Source: an uncultured Paracoccaceae bacterium
Lineage (GTDB): Bacteria; Pseudomonadota; Alphaproteobacteria; Rhodobacterales; Rhodobacteraceae
Reading direction: 5' to 3'
Length of the DNA: 64,000 nucleotides
NCBI GenBank assembly: GCA_947503925.1
Contig: CANNFQ010000001.1
Coordinates: 1 to 64,000 of the forward strand
Shown: positions 1-8,354 of the stretch, in pieces
Position numbering within the stretch: the first letter of the stretch is position 1
Layout of the letters: each line of letters begins with the position of its first letter
Program-made: the position numbers and the translations under genes
Notes under the pieces: model-generated
Told to the model about the DNA's origin: nothing
Databases searched by the model: none
What the model saw: only the letters and a program-made list of their open reading frames with translations

Positions 1-339
1 TGGTTTCGTTCCTTTAAGTTCTGTTTTTGGTGTTTGGCAGAGCGTGTCTGCGTTCGTTTGATGAAACTAAGATTGAGGCTCTGGCCGCCGTTTGGTAGTG
101 CCGGGGTGATCACGAAAATGGTGATAGATGTGATGTGGTCTGGTGCTTGACACACAGCAAAACGCACCAGTGGGGCTGATGCGTGCACTGATGCACAGAA
201 GCCCGGGCGCATCTGTGCGCTGACTGCCCTTACGGCAGCCTGATCTCTTTCAACTGATCACAGATTACAGCCGCACCCAAATGCGTGAGCCGCCAATATT
301 TTCAAACAATCGCGCCACCGTGAAGCATTTGAAACGGAA
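1..339. other. Left-edge intergenic region, no gene seen
   Basis: No convincing coding region was found here on either strand. The stretch contains GTG/CAC-rich imperfect inverted repeats around 180-215 and a TTGACA-like hexamer near 147. The left edge may cut a neighbouring element that cannot be identified. It lies downstream of the CPBP protease gene and could hold its terminator, but no clear hairpin with a T-run was seen. Confidence 0.5.
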
Positions 340-951
340 CTACTGATTTAAGGCAGCCAATTCGATGAACGCAAAGACGTTCAAACCGATATGCGACGCC
401 ATCCCGAATCCGATTGACCCGGTTTGCATGCGCGATATCGTCCAGAGCAAACCGCCGCCCGCCGCCCCCAATAGCAGCAGCGCGGGGCCACCGGTGACAA
501 CGACACCAGTTGCGAAGAGCAGGGCAACATGCCAGCCAGTAAAGAGCAGCAACTGCCAGCTCCGTTCGGCAAGCGTTGCGCCGTCTTGCAGCAAGGTGCC
601 GCGCCAGAAACATTCTTCGAGCGTTCCATTGACACAGGCCGCCAAGATCATCACCCCGGTGATCCACAGCGGCAGCGGCATCTCGACAAGACGCAGGGCC
701 GCCGCACCGGCGACCCCGAGGATCATGATAATGCTTAGCGTTGCCACGATCCGCGCAGGCCAGACCAAGTCGCGCCGGATTTTACCAAAACCGCCCCGCC
801 AGATGATCAACGGCGTAAGGATGGCGAACCAGTAGAATGCCAATGCCGCAAAATACCCCCAGAAGTGTGGCAAGACCCGGGTCAGCAGATAAAAGGCCAC
901 CGCAAGCAGCGGCATCGCCGCTACGATTGCTATTGCTGCCTTACGATCCAT
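340..951 (-). CDS. CPBP-family intramembrane metalloprotease
   Basis: Probable CAAX/bacteriocin-processing (CPBP, Abi) family membrane protease of 203 aa. Several hydrophobic helices span the protein. The three family motifs are visible in order: EExxxR at residues 112-117 (EECFWR), FxxxH ending at H141, and HxxxN at H187-N191. In this family the Glu and His residues coordinate a metal used for cleavage within the membrane. The substrate cannot be told. The start ATG overlaps the stop of the upstream universal stress gene by one base (TGATG), so the two are probably translationally coupled. Family assignment is strong and the physiological role is unknown. Confidence 0.85.
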   Translation of the reverse strand: MDRKAAIAIVAAMPLLAVAFYLLTRVLPHFWGYFAALAFYWFAILTPLIIWRGGFGKIRRDLVWPARIVATLSIIMILGVAGAAALRLVEMPLPLWITGVMILAACVNGTLEECFWRGTLLQDGATLAERSWQLLLFTGWHVALLFATGVVVTGGPALLLLGAAGGGLLWTISRMQTGSIGFGMASHIGLNVFAFIELAALNQ

Positions 952-1409
952 CAGGTGATCGCTTCAAGCCGTTCCTTGGCCAGATCACCGGGCACGATGG
1001 TGATCGGGATGGGCAGGCTACCGGATTGACGGCTCAGCTGTGTGACCAGCGGTCCAGGCCCCTTATTATCGGTGCCCGCCCCAAGGACAAGCACGCCGAT
1101 ATCAGGATCCTCATTGACCTGCGCCATGATCTCGACCAGCGGCTCGCCCTCGCGGATGATCAATTCGGGATGCACATTCTGCTTGTCACGCATCCATTTG
1201 GCAAAAACCTCGTAATGGACCTCGATCCGTTCGCGCGCCTCGGCGCGCATGATCTCGCCCACGCCGATCCAGTGGTTGAATTCATCCGGTGGGATGACCG
1301 ACAAAATAGCAACCCCACCCCCGGTATGCGCCGCACGCATCGCGGCAAAGCGCATCGCGTTCAGGCATTCCCGGCTGTCATCCAGCACCACCAAAAACTT
1401 GCGCATCAT
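951..1409 (-). CDS. Universal stress protein, UspA family
   Basis: Cytoplasmic UspA-like single-domain protein of about 152 aa. The N-terminus has the usual beta-strand followed by an Asp (FLVVLDDS). The C-terminal part carries the ATP-binding G-x2-G-x9-G-type region (LGAGTDNKGPGPL), suggesting an ATP-binding member. The start at 1409 was chosen because AGGGGAGAAC lies just upstream, whereas the longer reading frame starts inside non-homologous sequence. The gene sits between an AbrB-like membrane protein and a CPBP protease, all on the minus strand, so co-transcription is likely. The condition to which it responds cannot be inferred. Confidence 0.85.
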   Translation of the reverse strand: MMRKFLVVLDDSRECLNAMRFAAMRAAHTGGGVAILSVIPPDEFNHWIGVGEIMRAEARERIEVHYEVFAKWMRDKQNVHPELIIREGEPLVEIMAQVNEDPDIGVLVLGAGTDNKGPGPLVTQLSRQSGSLPIPITIVPGDLAKERLEAIT

Positions 1410-1440
1410 GTTCTCCCCTATTCGCGCTGATATTGGCGCA

Positions 1441-2520
1441 TCATCGCGGGACTGGCAACGACCCATCGTATCGCCTGATCATGATCGGGACGAGGATGGC
1501 GAGCAGTAAAAGCCGGAAAACATGGGCTCCGGCCACGAAACCGGGATTGGCCCCAAGGGCGACCCCCATCACCGTCATGGTTTCCAGCCCGCCGGGTGCA
1601 AAGGCCACCAGCACATGCAAAAGCGGCATATCGACAAGGCGCATGGCCGCAAGTGCTGCCAAAAGCGTGATACAGGCCGCAAGCGAGGTGCCTGTCAGCC
1701 CCGCCTTGGCGGATTGTCGCAAATCTTGCAGGCTAATTCCAACGAAGCGTGTGCCGATAAGCGCCCCGATGCCTGCAAGTGCGGGATAGGCGATCCAATG
1801 GCTGAGCGTACCGGGGGTAAAGCCGCCGAGCCGTGCAGCAGCCCCGATCACCATTCCCGCGATCAGCATTGCTGCCGGAACCCGTAACCGGATCAAGACA
1901 GGCGCCAATGCCAATGCCGTCGCAAGGCAAAGCACCGTCTGCAGCAGGGTCATTTCGGTTGTGTCGTCAGGTATGATCCCGATTCCGGTTTCGATGCCCC
2001 CCAGATAGGCCGCAAGCGGGACCAGCAGGGTCAGCGTCAAAAGCCGGATCGATTGCACGATGGCCACCCGCTCGGTCGGGAGTTTGAGGTCCTCGCCCAA
2101 TGCAATCACGTAGCTGAGATGCCCCGGCGTGGCCGCAAGAAGGGCTGCGCGTGGTGTGGTCTGCATCATCCGTTGCATCAGCTGTTGTCCCAGCAACATC
2201 ATGGCCACGATCGAAATACCCAGAATGGCAAAGGCCAGTGGCCATTTGGTAAAGGCCGCGACCGATGCGGGCGAGACCGTGGCCCCAATGGCTACACCGG
2301 CCACCAGAAACACCGCGTTGCACAGCGGCACCGGAAACCGCAGGTCCAGCCCACAAAGCCCGCCCAGCGTCGTCGCCAGCGCAGGCCCGATCAAAAGCGG
2401 GATGGGCAGTTTCAGCAAGATGGCGACGGCGGCACCAAGCCCGGCAAGGCCGGTTAGAAGCGCCAGCCGTGTGGCAAGCCCCAATTGCCGGTTCAAGATG
2501 TGCTGGCCGCCCAGTCCCAA
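1441..2520 (-). CDS. AbrB-family (AmoX-type) membrane protein
   Basis: Integral membrane protein of 359 aa with about ten hydrophobic segments arranged as two similar halves, matching the COG3180 AbrB family, which is often mislabelled ammonia monooxygenase. Each half has a short Gly/Pro-rich turn (near PIPLLIGPALA in the first, VPAAMLIAGMVIG in the second), as expected of the duplicated AbrB membrane repeat. The family's function is poorly defined; some members were linked to gene regulation in E. coli, and transport is plausible. The 5' end overlaps the 3' end of the aminotransferase gene by 28 bp, indicating an operon. The start is the first ATG of the frame; an ATG further in is possible. 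Confidence 0.8.
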   Translation of the reverse strand: MGLGGQHILNRQLGLATRLALLTGLAGLGAAVAILLKLPIPLLIGPALATTLGGLCGLDLRFPVPLCNAVFLVAGVAIGATVSPASVAAFTKWPLAFAILGISIVAMMLLGQQLMQRMMQTTPRAALLAATPGHLSYVIALGEDLKLPTERVAIVQSIRLLTLTLLVPLAAYLGGIETGIGIIPDDTTEMTLLQTVLCLATALALAPVLIRLRVPAAMLIAGMVIGAAARLGGFTPGTLSHWIAYPALAGIGALIGTRFVGISLQDLRQSAKAGLTGTSLAACITLLAALAAMRLVDMPLLHVLVAFAPGGLETMTVMGVALGANPGFVAGAHVFRLLLLAILVPIMIRRYDGSLPVPR

Positions 2521-3356
2521 TACATCGCGCGCAGTTTCCGCGTCACCGGCCCGATCTGGTATTGCGTGTCTTCAAAGGCGGTGACCGGCGTGATCTTGGA
2601 CATGTTGCCGGTCATGAACACTTCATCCGCCGCTTCAAAATCGGCGAAGCTGAGGACGGTCTCGTGTACTTCCATCCCGTCGGACTTCATGTTGATGATG
2701 TGGCGCGCGCGGGTGATCCCGGCCAGAAACGTGCCGTTTGCGACAGGGGTAAAGACCGCCCCGTCCTTGACCATAAATATGTTTGCTGTCGCGGTTTCGG
2801 CCACGTTCCCCAAGGCATCCGCCACCAGCGCATTGCCAAACCCGCGTGCCCGCGTTTCGGCTAACATACGGGCGTTATTGGGATAAAGGCAGCCTGCCTT
2901 GGCATTCACAACGGCGTCTTCCATCACCGGCCTGCGGAACCGGGTGCGCCCCAGCGTCGTGCTGGCGCTGGGTGGGGCGAGGGGGATTTCCTCAAGACAG
3001 ATGGCGAAGCCGGTTTCATCTGCCAGAGGGATGATCGCCGTGCTGTCACCATGGATCGCCCAATACATGGGCCGGATATAGACGGCCGCATCAGGTGCGT
3101 AGGCCGTGAGCCCTTCATGCACGATGGCAACCATGTCTTCGGTGCTGACCGTGGGCGTGATCATCAGGGCCTTGGCGGAATGGTTGGCGCGGGCGCAGTG
3201 TTTGTCCAGATCGGGGGTCAGCCCATTCACGGCGCGTGCCCCATCAAAAACGGTTGTGCCAAGCCATGATCCGTGATCGGCCGCGCGCATGATCGGGACA
3301 TCCCCGTCATGCCATGTGCTATTGAAATAGGTGCGAATTTGCGTGCCGGTTGCCAT
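2493..3356 (-). CDS. ilvE: Branched-chain amino acid aminotransferase (class IV)
   Basis: PLP-dependent class IV aminotransferase of 287 aa. It would interconvert Leu, Ile and Val with their 2-oxo acids using glutamate/2-oxoglutarate in the cytoplasm. The fold-type IV landmarks are present: Lys153 in VVNAKAG as the predicted Schiff-base lysine, Glu187 in GNVAETATANIF as the partner of the pyridine nitrogen, and the TGITR-like stretch LAGITRARH. The length is close to short IlvE forms. The minus-strand leader contains a perfect 13-bp inverted repeat and, further upstream, a sequence repeated elsewhere in the window, so transcript-level regulation is possible. A D-amino-acid or 4-amino-4-deoxychorismate activity is less likely. 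Confidence 0.85.
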   Translation of the reverse strand: MATGTQIRTYFNSTWHDGDVPIMRAADHGSWLGTTVFDGARAVNGLTPDLDKHCARANHSAKALMITPTVSTEDMVAIVHEGLTAYAPDAAVYIRPMYWAIHGDSTAIIPLADETGFAICLEEIPLAPPSASTTLGRTRFRRPVMEDAVVNAKAGCLYPNNARMLAETRARGFGNALVADALGNVAETATANIFMVKDGAVFTPVANGTFLAGITRARHIINMKSDGMEVHETVLSFADFEAADEVFMTGNMSKITPVTAFEDTQYQIGPVTRKLRAMYWDWAASTS

Positions 3357-3413
3357 CTGCGGCCCTCCTCTGGCGGCAAACTATGTCGGTGATCTGCGAA
3401 GGTAAAGTGGGGT

Positions 3414-3445
3414 GCGTGTTCGATGTCGGGGAACATCGAACACGC
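3414..3445. promoter_or_regulatory. Perfect 13-bp inverted repeat in ilvE leader
   Basis: GCGTGTTCGATGT at 3414-3426 is followed by a 6-nt loop and its exact reverse complement at 3433-3445. It lies 58-89 bp upstream of the ilvE start codon, on the minus-strand leader. There is no T-run after it, so it is not an obvious intrinsic terminator. It could be a dyad operator or an RNA hairpin. The symmetry is seen directly; the function is inferred. Confidence 0.6.
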
Positions 3446-3599
3446 AGCGCGCGGGGTGACGATGTGACGCGAGTGGTCACCCGGCGCGAGGACAGGGCGA
3501 CGCGAATCTGCCCCGTGTGGTAGGGGCAGGCTGGCCGGTTTTGACGACGCTTTTGTGACAGCGCGCGCAACGTTCGGTGGCCTGCTGCGGGCGGCGCAA

Positions 3600-3745
3600 C
3601 AGTCGGGTTTTCGCCGGACGCTGCGAATCATGTGTTAACGCAGGAAAATCAGGTGAAATGGGTTGTCGGCAAAGCGTCGGCCAGACGTCGGCAAAACGTC
3701 GGACCCCATTTCGGCAAACCGGCCGTTTAATGCAGCGTGCGGTGC
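3600..3745. repeat. GTCGGC-block intergenic repeat, copy A
   Basis: Contains, in order, GCTGCGAATCATGTGTTAAC, a GTCGGCAAAGCGTCGG block, GTCGGCAAAACGTCGGAC and GCGTGCGGTG. The same blocks occur in the same order and at similar spacing near 29240-29370. Both copies lie upstream of a minus-strand operon (ilvE here, DUF484-xerC there) and in the same orientation relative to it. The repeat pair is read directly; what it does is unknown. Confidence 0.65.
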
Positions 3746-3837
3746 AAAGGTAAACGCTGCTTTAGGTTTTGTGCTGTTTGGTCAGAGCTCCCGGGGCAGG
3801 CCTGGGACGGTGCTGGGTCTGTCTGCGCCTCTTGTGG

Positions 3838-4722
3838 TCATGGTTGGAAACCATCGTTGTTGTCGGTCAATGGGCAGAAAGCATCGCGCAGCGTGGCGAC
3901 CATTGCTTCGATGGCGGGTGATGTGCCAGCGGGGTTGCGATGCAACACGACGCGGGCGTTGTCGATGGTCATAAAGCCGTCCTCTGCCGTCAGTTCCCGG
4001 CATCCGGGTGGAATGGAACTGCGCGCCAGCGGTGCCACGGCGATGCCGTTGATCACCGCGCTGCGCATGCTGGCTGAAGTGTCGCATTCGAAAGCTGGAT
4101 AATAGTCCAACCCAATCTGTTCCAGCGAATGCAACGCGTAGTCGCGACACCAGTCCGAACTGAAATAGATCGATATTGGCAAGGGTCGCTGCAAATGTTG
4201 CGCATGCGAGATTGATGTCACCCAGACGGTCGGGTCAACGGCCAGAACCTCGACCTCTTTTTCGCTGTAACCTTCGTAGACGACCGCCAGATCAATCTTG
4301 TCCGCATCCAATGCGGCCAACTGCGGCGCGCTGAAATCGCAGCGCGCGGTGACTTGCGTTTCGGGGTGACGTTGTGAAAAAGAGGCGAGAACAGAGGGCA
4401 GGATGCTTTGTACATATTCATCTGGGATGCCGACACGGACCGGGCCGGAAAGTGGCTTTTCGCGCAGGGCGGTTGCGGTTTCATCCAGCAGGCCAACAAC
4501 ACGCCGGGCATAAGGCAGAAGTTGCTTGCCCCTTTCAGTGAGGCTGACCCCGCGTGGTTCGCGGATGAAAACGCTTTGGCCAAGGCTTTCCTCAAGCTTG
4601 CGGATCTGCATGGAGACGGCGGATTGCGTGCGCCCGATTTGGTCAGCGGCGCGGGTCACCGAACCTGCATCAACAACGGCCAGGAAACCGCGCATCAGGT
4701 CGCTGTCGAGTGGTCGTTGCAT
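3838..4722 (-). CDS. LysR-family transcriptional regulator
   Basis: 294-aa LysR-type regulator. The N-terminal winged helix-turn-helix covers roughly residues 8-65 (SVTRAADQIGRTQSAVSMQIRK is the recognition region) and is followed by the linker helix and a periplasmic-binding-like effector domain from about residue 90. It is transcribed away from the DUF1127 gene at 4828, leaving a 105-bp AT-rich intergenic region that probably holds both promoters. LysR proteins often control a divergent target, so the DUF1127 peptide or the downstream flavoprotein may be targets, but the inducer cannot be inferred from sequence. Confidence 0.9.
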   Translation of the reverse strand: MQRPLDSDLMRGFLAVVDAGSVTRAADQIGRTQSAVSMQIRKLEESLGQSVFIREPRGVSLTERGKQLLPYARRVVGLLDETATALREKPLSGPVRVGIPDEYVQSILPSVLASFSQRHPETQVTARCDFSAPQLAALDADKIDLAVVYEGYSEKEVEVLAVDPTVWVTSISHAQHLQRPLPISIYFSSDWCRDYALHSLEQIGLDYYPAFECDTSASMRSAVINGIAVAPLARSSIPPGCRELTAEDGFMTIDNARVVLHRNPAGTSPAIEAMVATLRDAFCPLTDNNDGFQP

Positions 4723-4827
4723 CGCTGATACCCATCATAACTTCTTATGCCACATATCATTACTATGCGTTTGATTGATGTCAATTGACCGGTGAAAACG
4801 GGCGTATATTGGAAAGGCGGGTGATGC

Positions 4828-4980
4828 ATGTTGTGGAAATTATGGTCGCGCTGGAAAGCCTTGCAGGATCAGCGGCGGGCAATGGCTTGGATGCTCAAGC
4901 GCAAAGATGATCGTTGGTTGAAAGATATCGGGCTGACGCGGAACGATGTGCGTGTCCTGCTGCGGGATTGGGAGACGTGA
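4828..4980 (+). CDS. DUF1127-family small protein (50 aa)
   Basis: Small Arg/Trp-rich ORF. It begins ATG-TTG-TGG after a GGAAAGG purine run and reads W-x2-W-x8-QRR through to the typical DUF1127 ending (KDIGLTRNDVRVLLRDWE). DUF1127 (YjiS-like) proteins are 45-70 aa and are common in alphaproteobacteria. Some act in RNA turnover and in phosphate or carbon metabolism through RNA or protein binding. The gene is divergent from the LysR regulator and is followed by a CGCGGGG/CCCCGCG hairpin. Family recognition rests on the C-terminal DIGL-R motif. Confidence 0.85.
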   Translation: MLWKLWSRWKALQDQRRAMAWMLKRKDDRWLKDIGLTRNDVRVLLRDWET

Positions 4981-5080
4981 CATGCGTCCCGTAAAGGCCG
5001 CAGGACAAATCGGGCTATGTCGGCGGTTCGTGGTGGAAGGCCGTATGTCGGCCTTGCGCGCCTGTTGCCCGCAACAGCAA

Positions 5081-5104
5081 CGCGGGGCGGTTCTACACCC
5101 CGCG
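5081..5104. terminator. GC-rich hairpin between DUF1127 and LLM genes
   Basis: CGCGGGG at 5081-5087 pairs with CCCCGCG at 5098-5104 around a 10-nt loop, located between the convergent DUF1127 gene and the LLM oxidoreductase gene. There is no strong T-run on either side, so termination efficiency is uncertain. Confidence 0.45.
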
Positions 5105-5111
5105 TCCGATA

Positions 5112-6302
5112 TCATTCGGCGGGTTCAGACGCCTTTGTCCCGCGCCCTTCTTTTTCGGCGGCGTAGTTCGTCTGAGCCGTCTCAACCGCCTTGGCGTGGA
5201 TTTCGGCCAGCTCGGGCCGCATCTTTTGCGCCCGCATCGCGGCGTTCATCGTTGACATGTGCTGTCCCTGGAAATGCGGGAAGACCTCGCGCGCGATCAG
5301 CTCGTAGGATTTGCGTGTGGCGTCGAAATTCGCCCAATTATGTGCCAGCATCAGATAAGCGCCGAAGCCCCCGTTTGATTGCTCCCAAAGCCTGTCGATC
5401 TGGGCGCGGCACATCTCTGGCGTGCCGATGGCGCCGAAGCCGCTGTCGTTGATGAAGTCGATCATTTCCTTGGCGTTCTGGCCGGGCATGGACATTTGCG
5501 GGAAGGCGGCGATTTCCTGGAAATAGTTGAACCAGTGTTCGATCCCGTATTCCACATCGCGTCGCGCCTGTTCGGCGGTTTCGGCAATATGGCACAGCCC
5601 CACCAACCGCCATTTGGACCGGTCAGGCGTGTGCCCGTAATGTTTCGCCTCTTCCTCGATCACGTCCCAATGCAAGGCCAGCGCGTCGAACCCGGCGGCG
5701 GTCGTGGCCCCGATAGAGATCATGCCGGTCCCGTATTTGCCCGCGAGCTTTGGCCCGGTGGGGGAGGCGACAGCGGCGGTGGCCAGATCGAAATTGGAAT
5801 AGGGCCGCAGATGCAGCCGCGCGTCTTTCAGCACCCAGCGGTCATTTTCGAAGTTCACCGGCTCGTCAGAGCGCAGGAGCCGGGTGATGATATCGAGCCC
5901 ATCGGCAAGCAGACCGCGCGTATCTTTCTGGCTGAGCCCGATCATGGCGGCATCTGTGGGCAGTGACCCTGGCCCGAGGCCAAGCATCGCGCGGCCCCGC
6001 GTCAGATGATCAAGCTGCACGATTTTTTCGGCCACCCATAAGGGGTTATGGTAGCTGACGGATACCACACCGGTGCCCAGCTTGATGCGGCGGGTGCGTG
6101 GTGCTGCGGTTGCGATCATGATTTCGGGACTGGCCGAAATTTCGGACCCGGCAGAATGGTGTTCGCCGAACCAGACCTCGTCATAGTCGCAACGGTCGAG
6201 CCACTGCACCAGTTCAAGGTCTTGTTCCAGCGCAAGCGTGGGGTTGATCCCTGGCTTGTGAAACGGGGCAAGAAAAATGCCAAAACGCATACGGTCGTTC
6301 AT
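5112..6302 (-). CDS. LLM-class flavin-dependent oxidoreductase
   Basis: 396-aa bacterial-luciferase-like (F420/FMN) TIM-barrel monooxygenase. The N-terminus (RFGIFLAPFH), the EVWFGEHHS strand and the LGTGVVSVSYHNPL region are characteristic of the luciferase-like group that includes limonene and alkanal monooxygenase-type members. Such enzymes use reduced flavin and O2 to oxidise small organics. The protein is longer than minimal LLM enzymes, with a C-terminal helical extension after about residue 350. No flavin reductase is adjacent, so it would rely on one encoded elsewhere. The substrate is unknown. Confidence 0.85.
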   Translation of the reverse strand: MNDRMRFGIFLAPFHKPGINPTLALEQDLELVQWLDRCDYDEVWFGEHHSAGSEISASPEIMIATAAPRTRRIKLGTGVVSVSYHNPLWVAEKIVQLDHLTRGRAMLGLGPGSLPTDAAMIGLSQKDTRGLLADGLDIITRLLRSDEPVNFENDRWVLKDARLHLRPYSNFDLATAAVASPTGPKLAGKYGTGMISIGATTAAGFDALALHWDVIEEEAKHYGHTPDRSKWRLVGLCHIAETAEQARRDVEYGIEHWFNYFQEIAAFPQMSMPGQNAKEMIDFINDSGFGAIGTPEMCRAQIDRLWEQSNGGFGAYLMLAHNWANFDATRKSYELIAREVFPHFQGQHMSTMNAAMRAQKMRPELAEIHAKAVETAQTNYAAEKEGRGTKASEPAE

Positions 6303-6413
6303 TCTTAGTCCTCCCTGTGGGTCATCTGCTATGTCGCGATAACGTGGGGTCAGCCTAAGCGGACACGGCGCGATTGCGAAAGGATTATTCGCCGGGCGGT
6401 GCCGGTCGAAGGC

Positions 6414-6605
6414 TTACCAGCTGCCTGCATCCACCCAAAACCAAAGGATCAGCCCCCAGATGATCCCCGCCGCCAGCATGCCGATACCCGCCCAGGCAAC
6501 GTAGTCCCATTCATTGGTAATGCCCCACCCCATAAGCATCCCGCCCCCCGCGATGAGGATAATCGGCATAAGCAGACTGACGATAAACCGAACGAATGAC
6601 TTCAT
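6414..6605 (-). CDS. Small two-TM membrane protein
   Basis: 63-aa protein with two predicted transmembrane helices, at about residues 7-28 and 36-57, separated by an acidic/aromatic turn (NEWDYVAW). No family was recognised. It lies alone between the LLM oxidoreductase and the divergent hydroxypyruvate isomerase gene. The frame is open and strongly hydrophobic, which supports a real small membrane protein, but no homologues can be cited. Confidence 0.55.
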   Translation of the reverse strand: MKSFVRFIVSLLMPIILIAGGGMLMGWGITNEWDYVAWAGIGMLAAGIIWGLILWFWVDAGSW

Positions 6606-6723
6606 TTATTATCTGCTCCCGGTGGATTGCCGATGACCGTAAAGGACTGGTTTCGTTTTGCAACTATTGCATGATCGGCTGACTTTCGTGAAAACTTACC
6701 GGATTGACCGAAGGACGCCCGAT

Positions 6724-7473
6724 ATGCCGAAATTCTGTGCCAACCTGACATGGCTCTTTACCGAATTGCCGTTCATCGAACGTTTTGCCGCCGCCAAGGA
6801 GGCCGGGTTTGATGCGGTGGAGGTGCTGTCCCCCTATGATGTCAACGCGCAGGATATCGTCAACGAATTGGCCCGCTATGAGCAGAGCATGGCGCTGATC
6901 AATTGCCCGCCCCCGAATTATACCGGCGGCGATCCGGGTTGGGCGGCTGTGCCTGATCTGCAAGCCCGGTTTCGCCGAGACTTTCCCCGTGCCGCCCGCT
7001 ATGCCCGCACCCTGCATGCTCGCCATCTGCATGTCATGGCGGGTGAGGCGTCGGGCGATGAGGCCAAGGCGATGCTGATTGAAAACCTGCGCTGGGCCGC
7101 TGCGGAGGCCCCGCAACAAAGCCTGACGATCGAGCCGCTGAACCCTGCCGACAAGCCCGGATATTTCCTGTCCGACTTCTATCTGGCCCGCGAGGTGATT
7201 GAGGCCGTGAATGCCCCGAATCTCCGGTTGCAGTTTGATGCCTATCACGCCGCCCGCATTCATGGTAATCCCATCGCCCTCTGGGCCGAGATGCGTGACA
7301 TCACCGCCCATGTGCAGATCGCCCAGCCCCCGGACCGGTCTGAGCCCGACAAGGGTGAGATCGACTATCCCGCCTTCTTTGCAGCGCTTGATGTTGACGG
7401 GTATGATGGCTGGGTCTCTGCCGAGTATAAGCCGCGCGGTGATACGCTAGACGGGTTGGGCTGGATGGTCTGA
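6724..7473 (+). CDS. hyi: Hydroxypyruvate isomerase-type TIM-barrel enzyme
   Basis: 249-aa sugar-phosphate-isomerase/AP-endonuclease-2 fold protein of the Hyi/OtnI group, which interconverts hydroxypyruvate and tartronate semialdehyde or related acids. Visible metal and catalytic positions are Glu137 (TIEPLN), Asp172 (LQFDAYH), His196 (AHVQIA) and Glu234 (SAEYKP), the pattern of the family. The start ATG at 6724 is preceded by AAGGA; the longer upstream frame starts with TTG and has no homologous sequence. A glyoxylate or glycerate pathway role is expected, but no gcl/glxR partner is adjacent. Confidence 0.85.
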   Translation: MPKFCANLTWLFTELPFIERFAAAKEAGFDAVEVLSPYDVNAQDIVNELARYEQSMALINCPPPNYTGGDPGWAAVPDLQARFRRDFPRAARYARTLHARHLHVMAGEASGDEAKAMLIENLRWAAAEAPQQSLTIEPLNPADKPGYFLSDFYLAREVIEAVNAPNLRLQFDAYHAARIHGNPIALWAEMRDITAHVQIAQPPDRSEPDKGEIDYPAFFAALDVDGYDGWVSAEYKPRGDTLDGLGWMV

Positions 7474-7497
7474 TCCACCCGACCGAGGAAGAATGCC

Positions 7498-7881
7498 ATG
7501 GAACGTTTTGAGGCCGGTTGCTCCTGTGGTGATCTGCGCGTTGTGGCAACCGGTGCGCCGCTGCGTGTCGGGATTTGTCACTGTATGGATTGCCGCAAAC
7601 ATCATGGTGCATTGTTCTATGCGGCGGCCATATTTCCGTCAGATGCCGTTACGATTGACGGTGATGCGGGCGACTACCGTGGTCGTTTCTTTTGCCCGCG
7701 TTGCGGTGCATCGGTTTTTGCGCGCAGTCGGGATGAGGTTGAATTGCATCTTGGGGCGCTGGATGCCCCTAACCAACTGACCCCGACTTATGAATGCTGG
7801 ACCGTGCGTCGCGAGGGCTGGTTGCCCGCGTTTCCGGGTATGGTCCTGCATCCGCATGATCGGCAGGACGGGGGATCCTAA
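7498..7881 (+). CDS. GFA/CENP-V-domain zinc protein
   Basis: 127-aa protein of the glutathione-dependent formaldehyde-activating (GFA) family. The zinc-binding cysteines are present: C8-x-C10, C27-x-C29-x2-C32 and C66-x2-C69, which build the two zinc sites. Many GFA-domain proteins are not true S-hydroxymethylglutathione synthases, so the reaction is uncertain. It begins 24 bp after the hydroxypyruvate isomerase gene, and the two probably form one transcription unit. Confidence 0.85.
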   Translation: MERFEAGCSCGDLRVVATGAPLRVGICHCMDCRKHHGALFYAAAIFPSDAVTIDGDAGDYRGRFFCPRCGASVFARSRDEVELHLGALDAPNQLTPTYECWTVRREGWLPAFPGMVLHPHDRQDGGS

Positions 7882-7988
7882 TGGTCCTGACCAGCTTTTT
7901 GCTCCTCCTGAAATCATGCTGACACAACGCTGTCAGCAGGGGTATGGTTAAAGCGTCTCATCAACCGATCAATCAAGGAGATGGAAAG

Positions 7989-8354
7989 ATGAGCGGACGC
8001 AATATTATCGTTTGGGGCGAAATTCCGGTGACGGATATGGAAAAGTCGGTGGCCTTTTACAACAAGGTCTTTGGCTATGAGATGACAATCGACAATTCCG
8101 GCCCCAACCCGATGGCCGTACTGGGCGGGTCGATGGATGATGCGGGTGGGCATCTGTATCCTGGCACCCCTGCGCCGGATGGTGGCAACACGATCCATCT
8201 GGGCTTGGAGGACAGTCTGGAGGCGGGCATGGAGCGTTGCAAAACAGCTGGCGGTGAAATCGTGGGTGATGTGATCGCCATGCCCTTTGGCCGCTTTGCC
8301 TATGCCAAGGATCTGGATGGCAATTCGATTGGCCTGTTTGAGGCGGCCAAATAA
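7989..8354 (+). CDS. VOC-family (glyoxalase/bleomycin-resistance-like) protein
   Basis: 121-aa vicinal-oxygen-chelate fold protein with the paired beta-alpha-beta-beta-beta pattern. The N-terminus begins a VOC module (VTDMEKSVAFYNKVFGYEM), and the C-terminus carries the second metal-facing strand (FAYAKDLDGNSIGLFE). The start at 7989 is preceded by CAAGGAG; the longer frame lacks similarity. The stop overlaps the ATG of the downstream WYL regulator (TAATG), so the pair is co-translated, and the regulator may sense a compound processed or bound by this protein. The substrate is unknown. Confidence 0.85.
   Translation: MSGRNIIVWGEIPVTDMEKSVAFYNKVFGYEMTIDNSGPNPMAVLGGSMDDAGGHLYPGTPAPDGGNTIHLGLEDSLEAGMERCKTAGGEIVGDVIAMPFGRFAYAKDLDGNSIGLFEAAK

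Larger units (their letters stand above)
3357..3837. other. 481-bp intergenic region upstream of ilvE
   Basis: No protein-coding gene could be supported between the ilvE start and the LysR gene stop, both on the minus strand. The region holds the ilvE leader hairpin (3414-3445) and GTCGGC-rich blocks at about 3600-3745 that are repeated near 29.2-29.4 kb. Confidence 0.6.
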
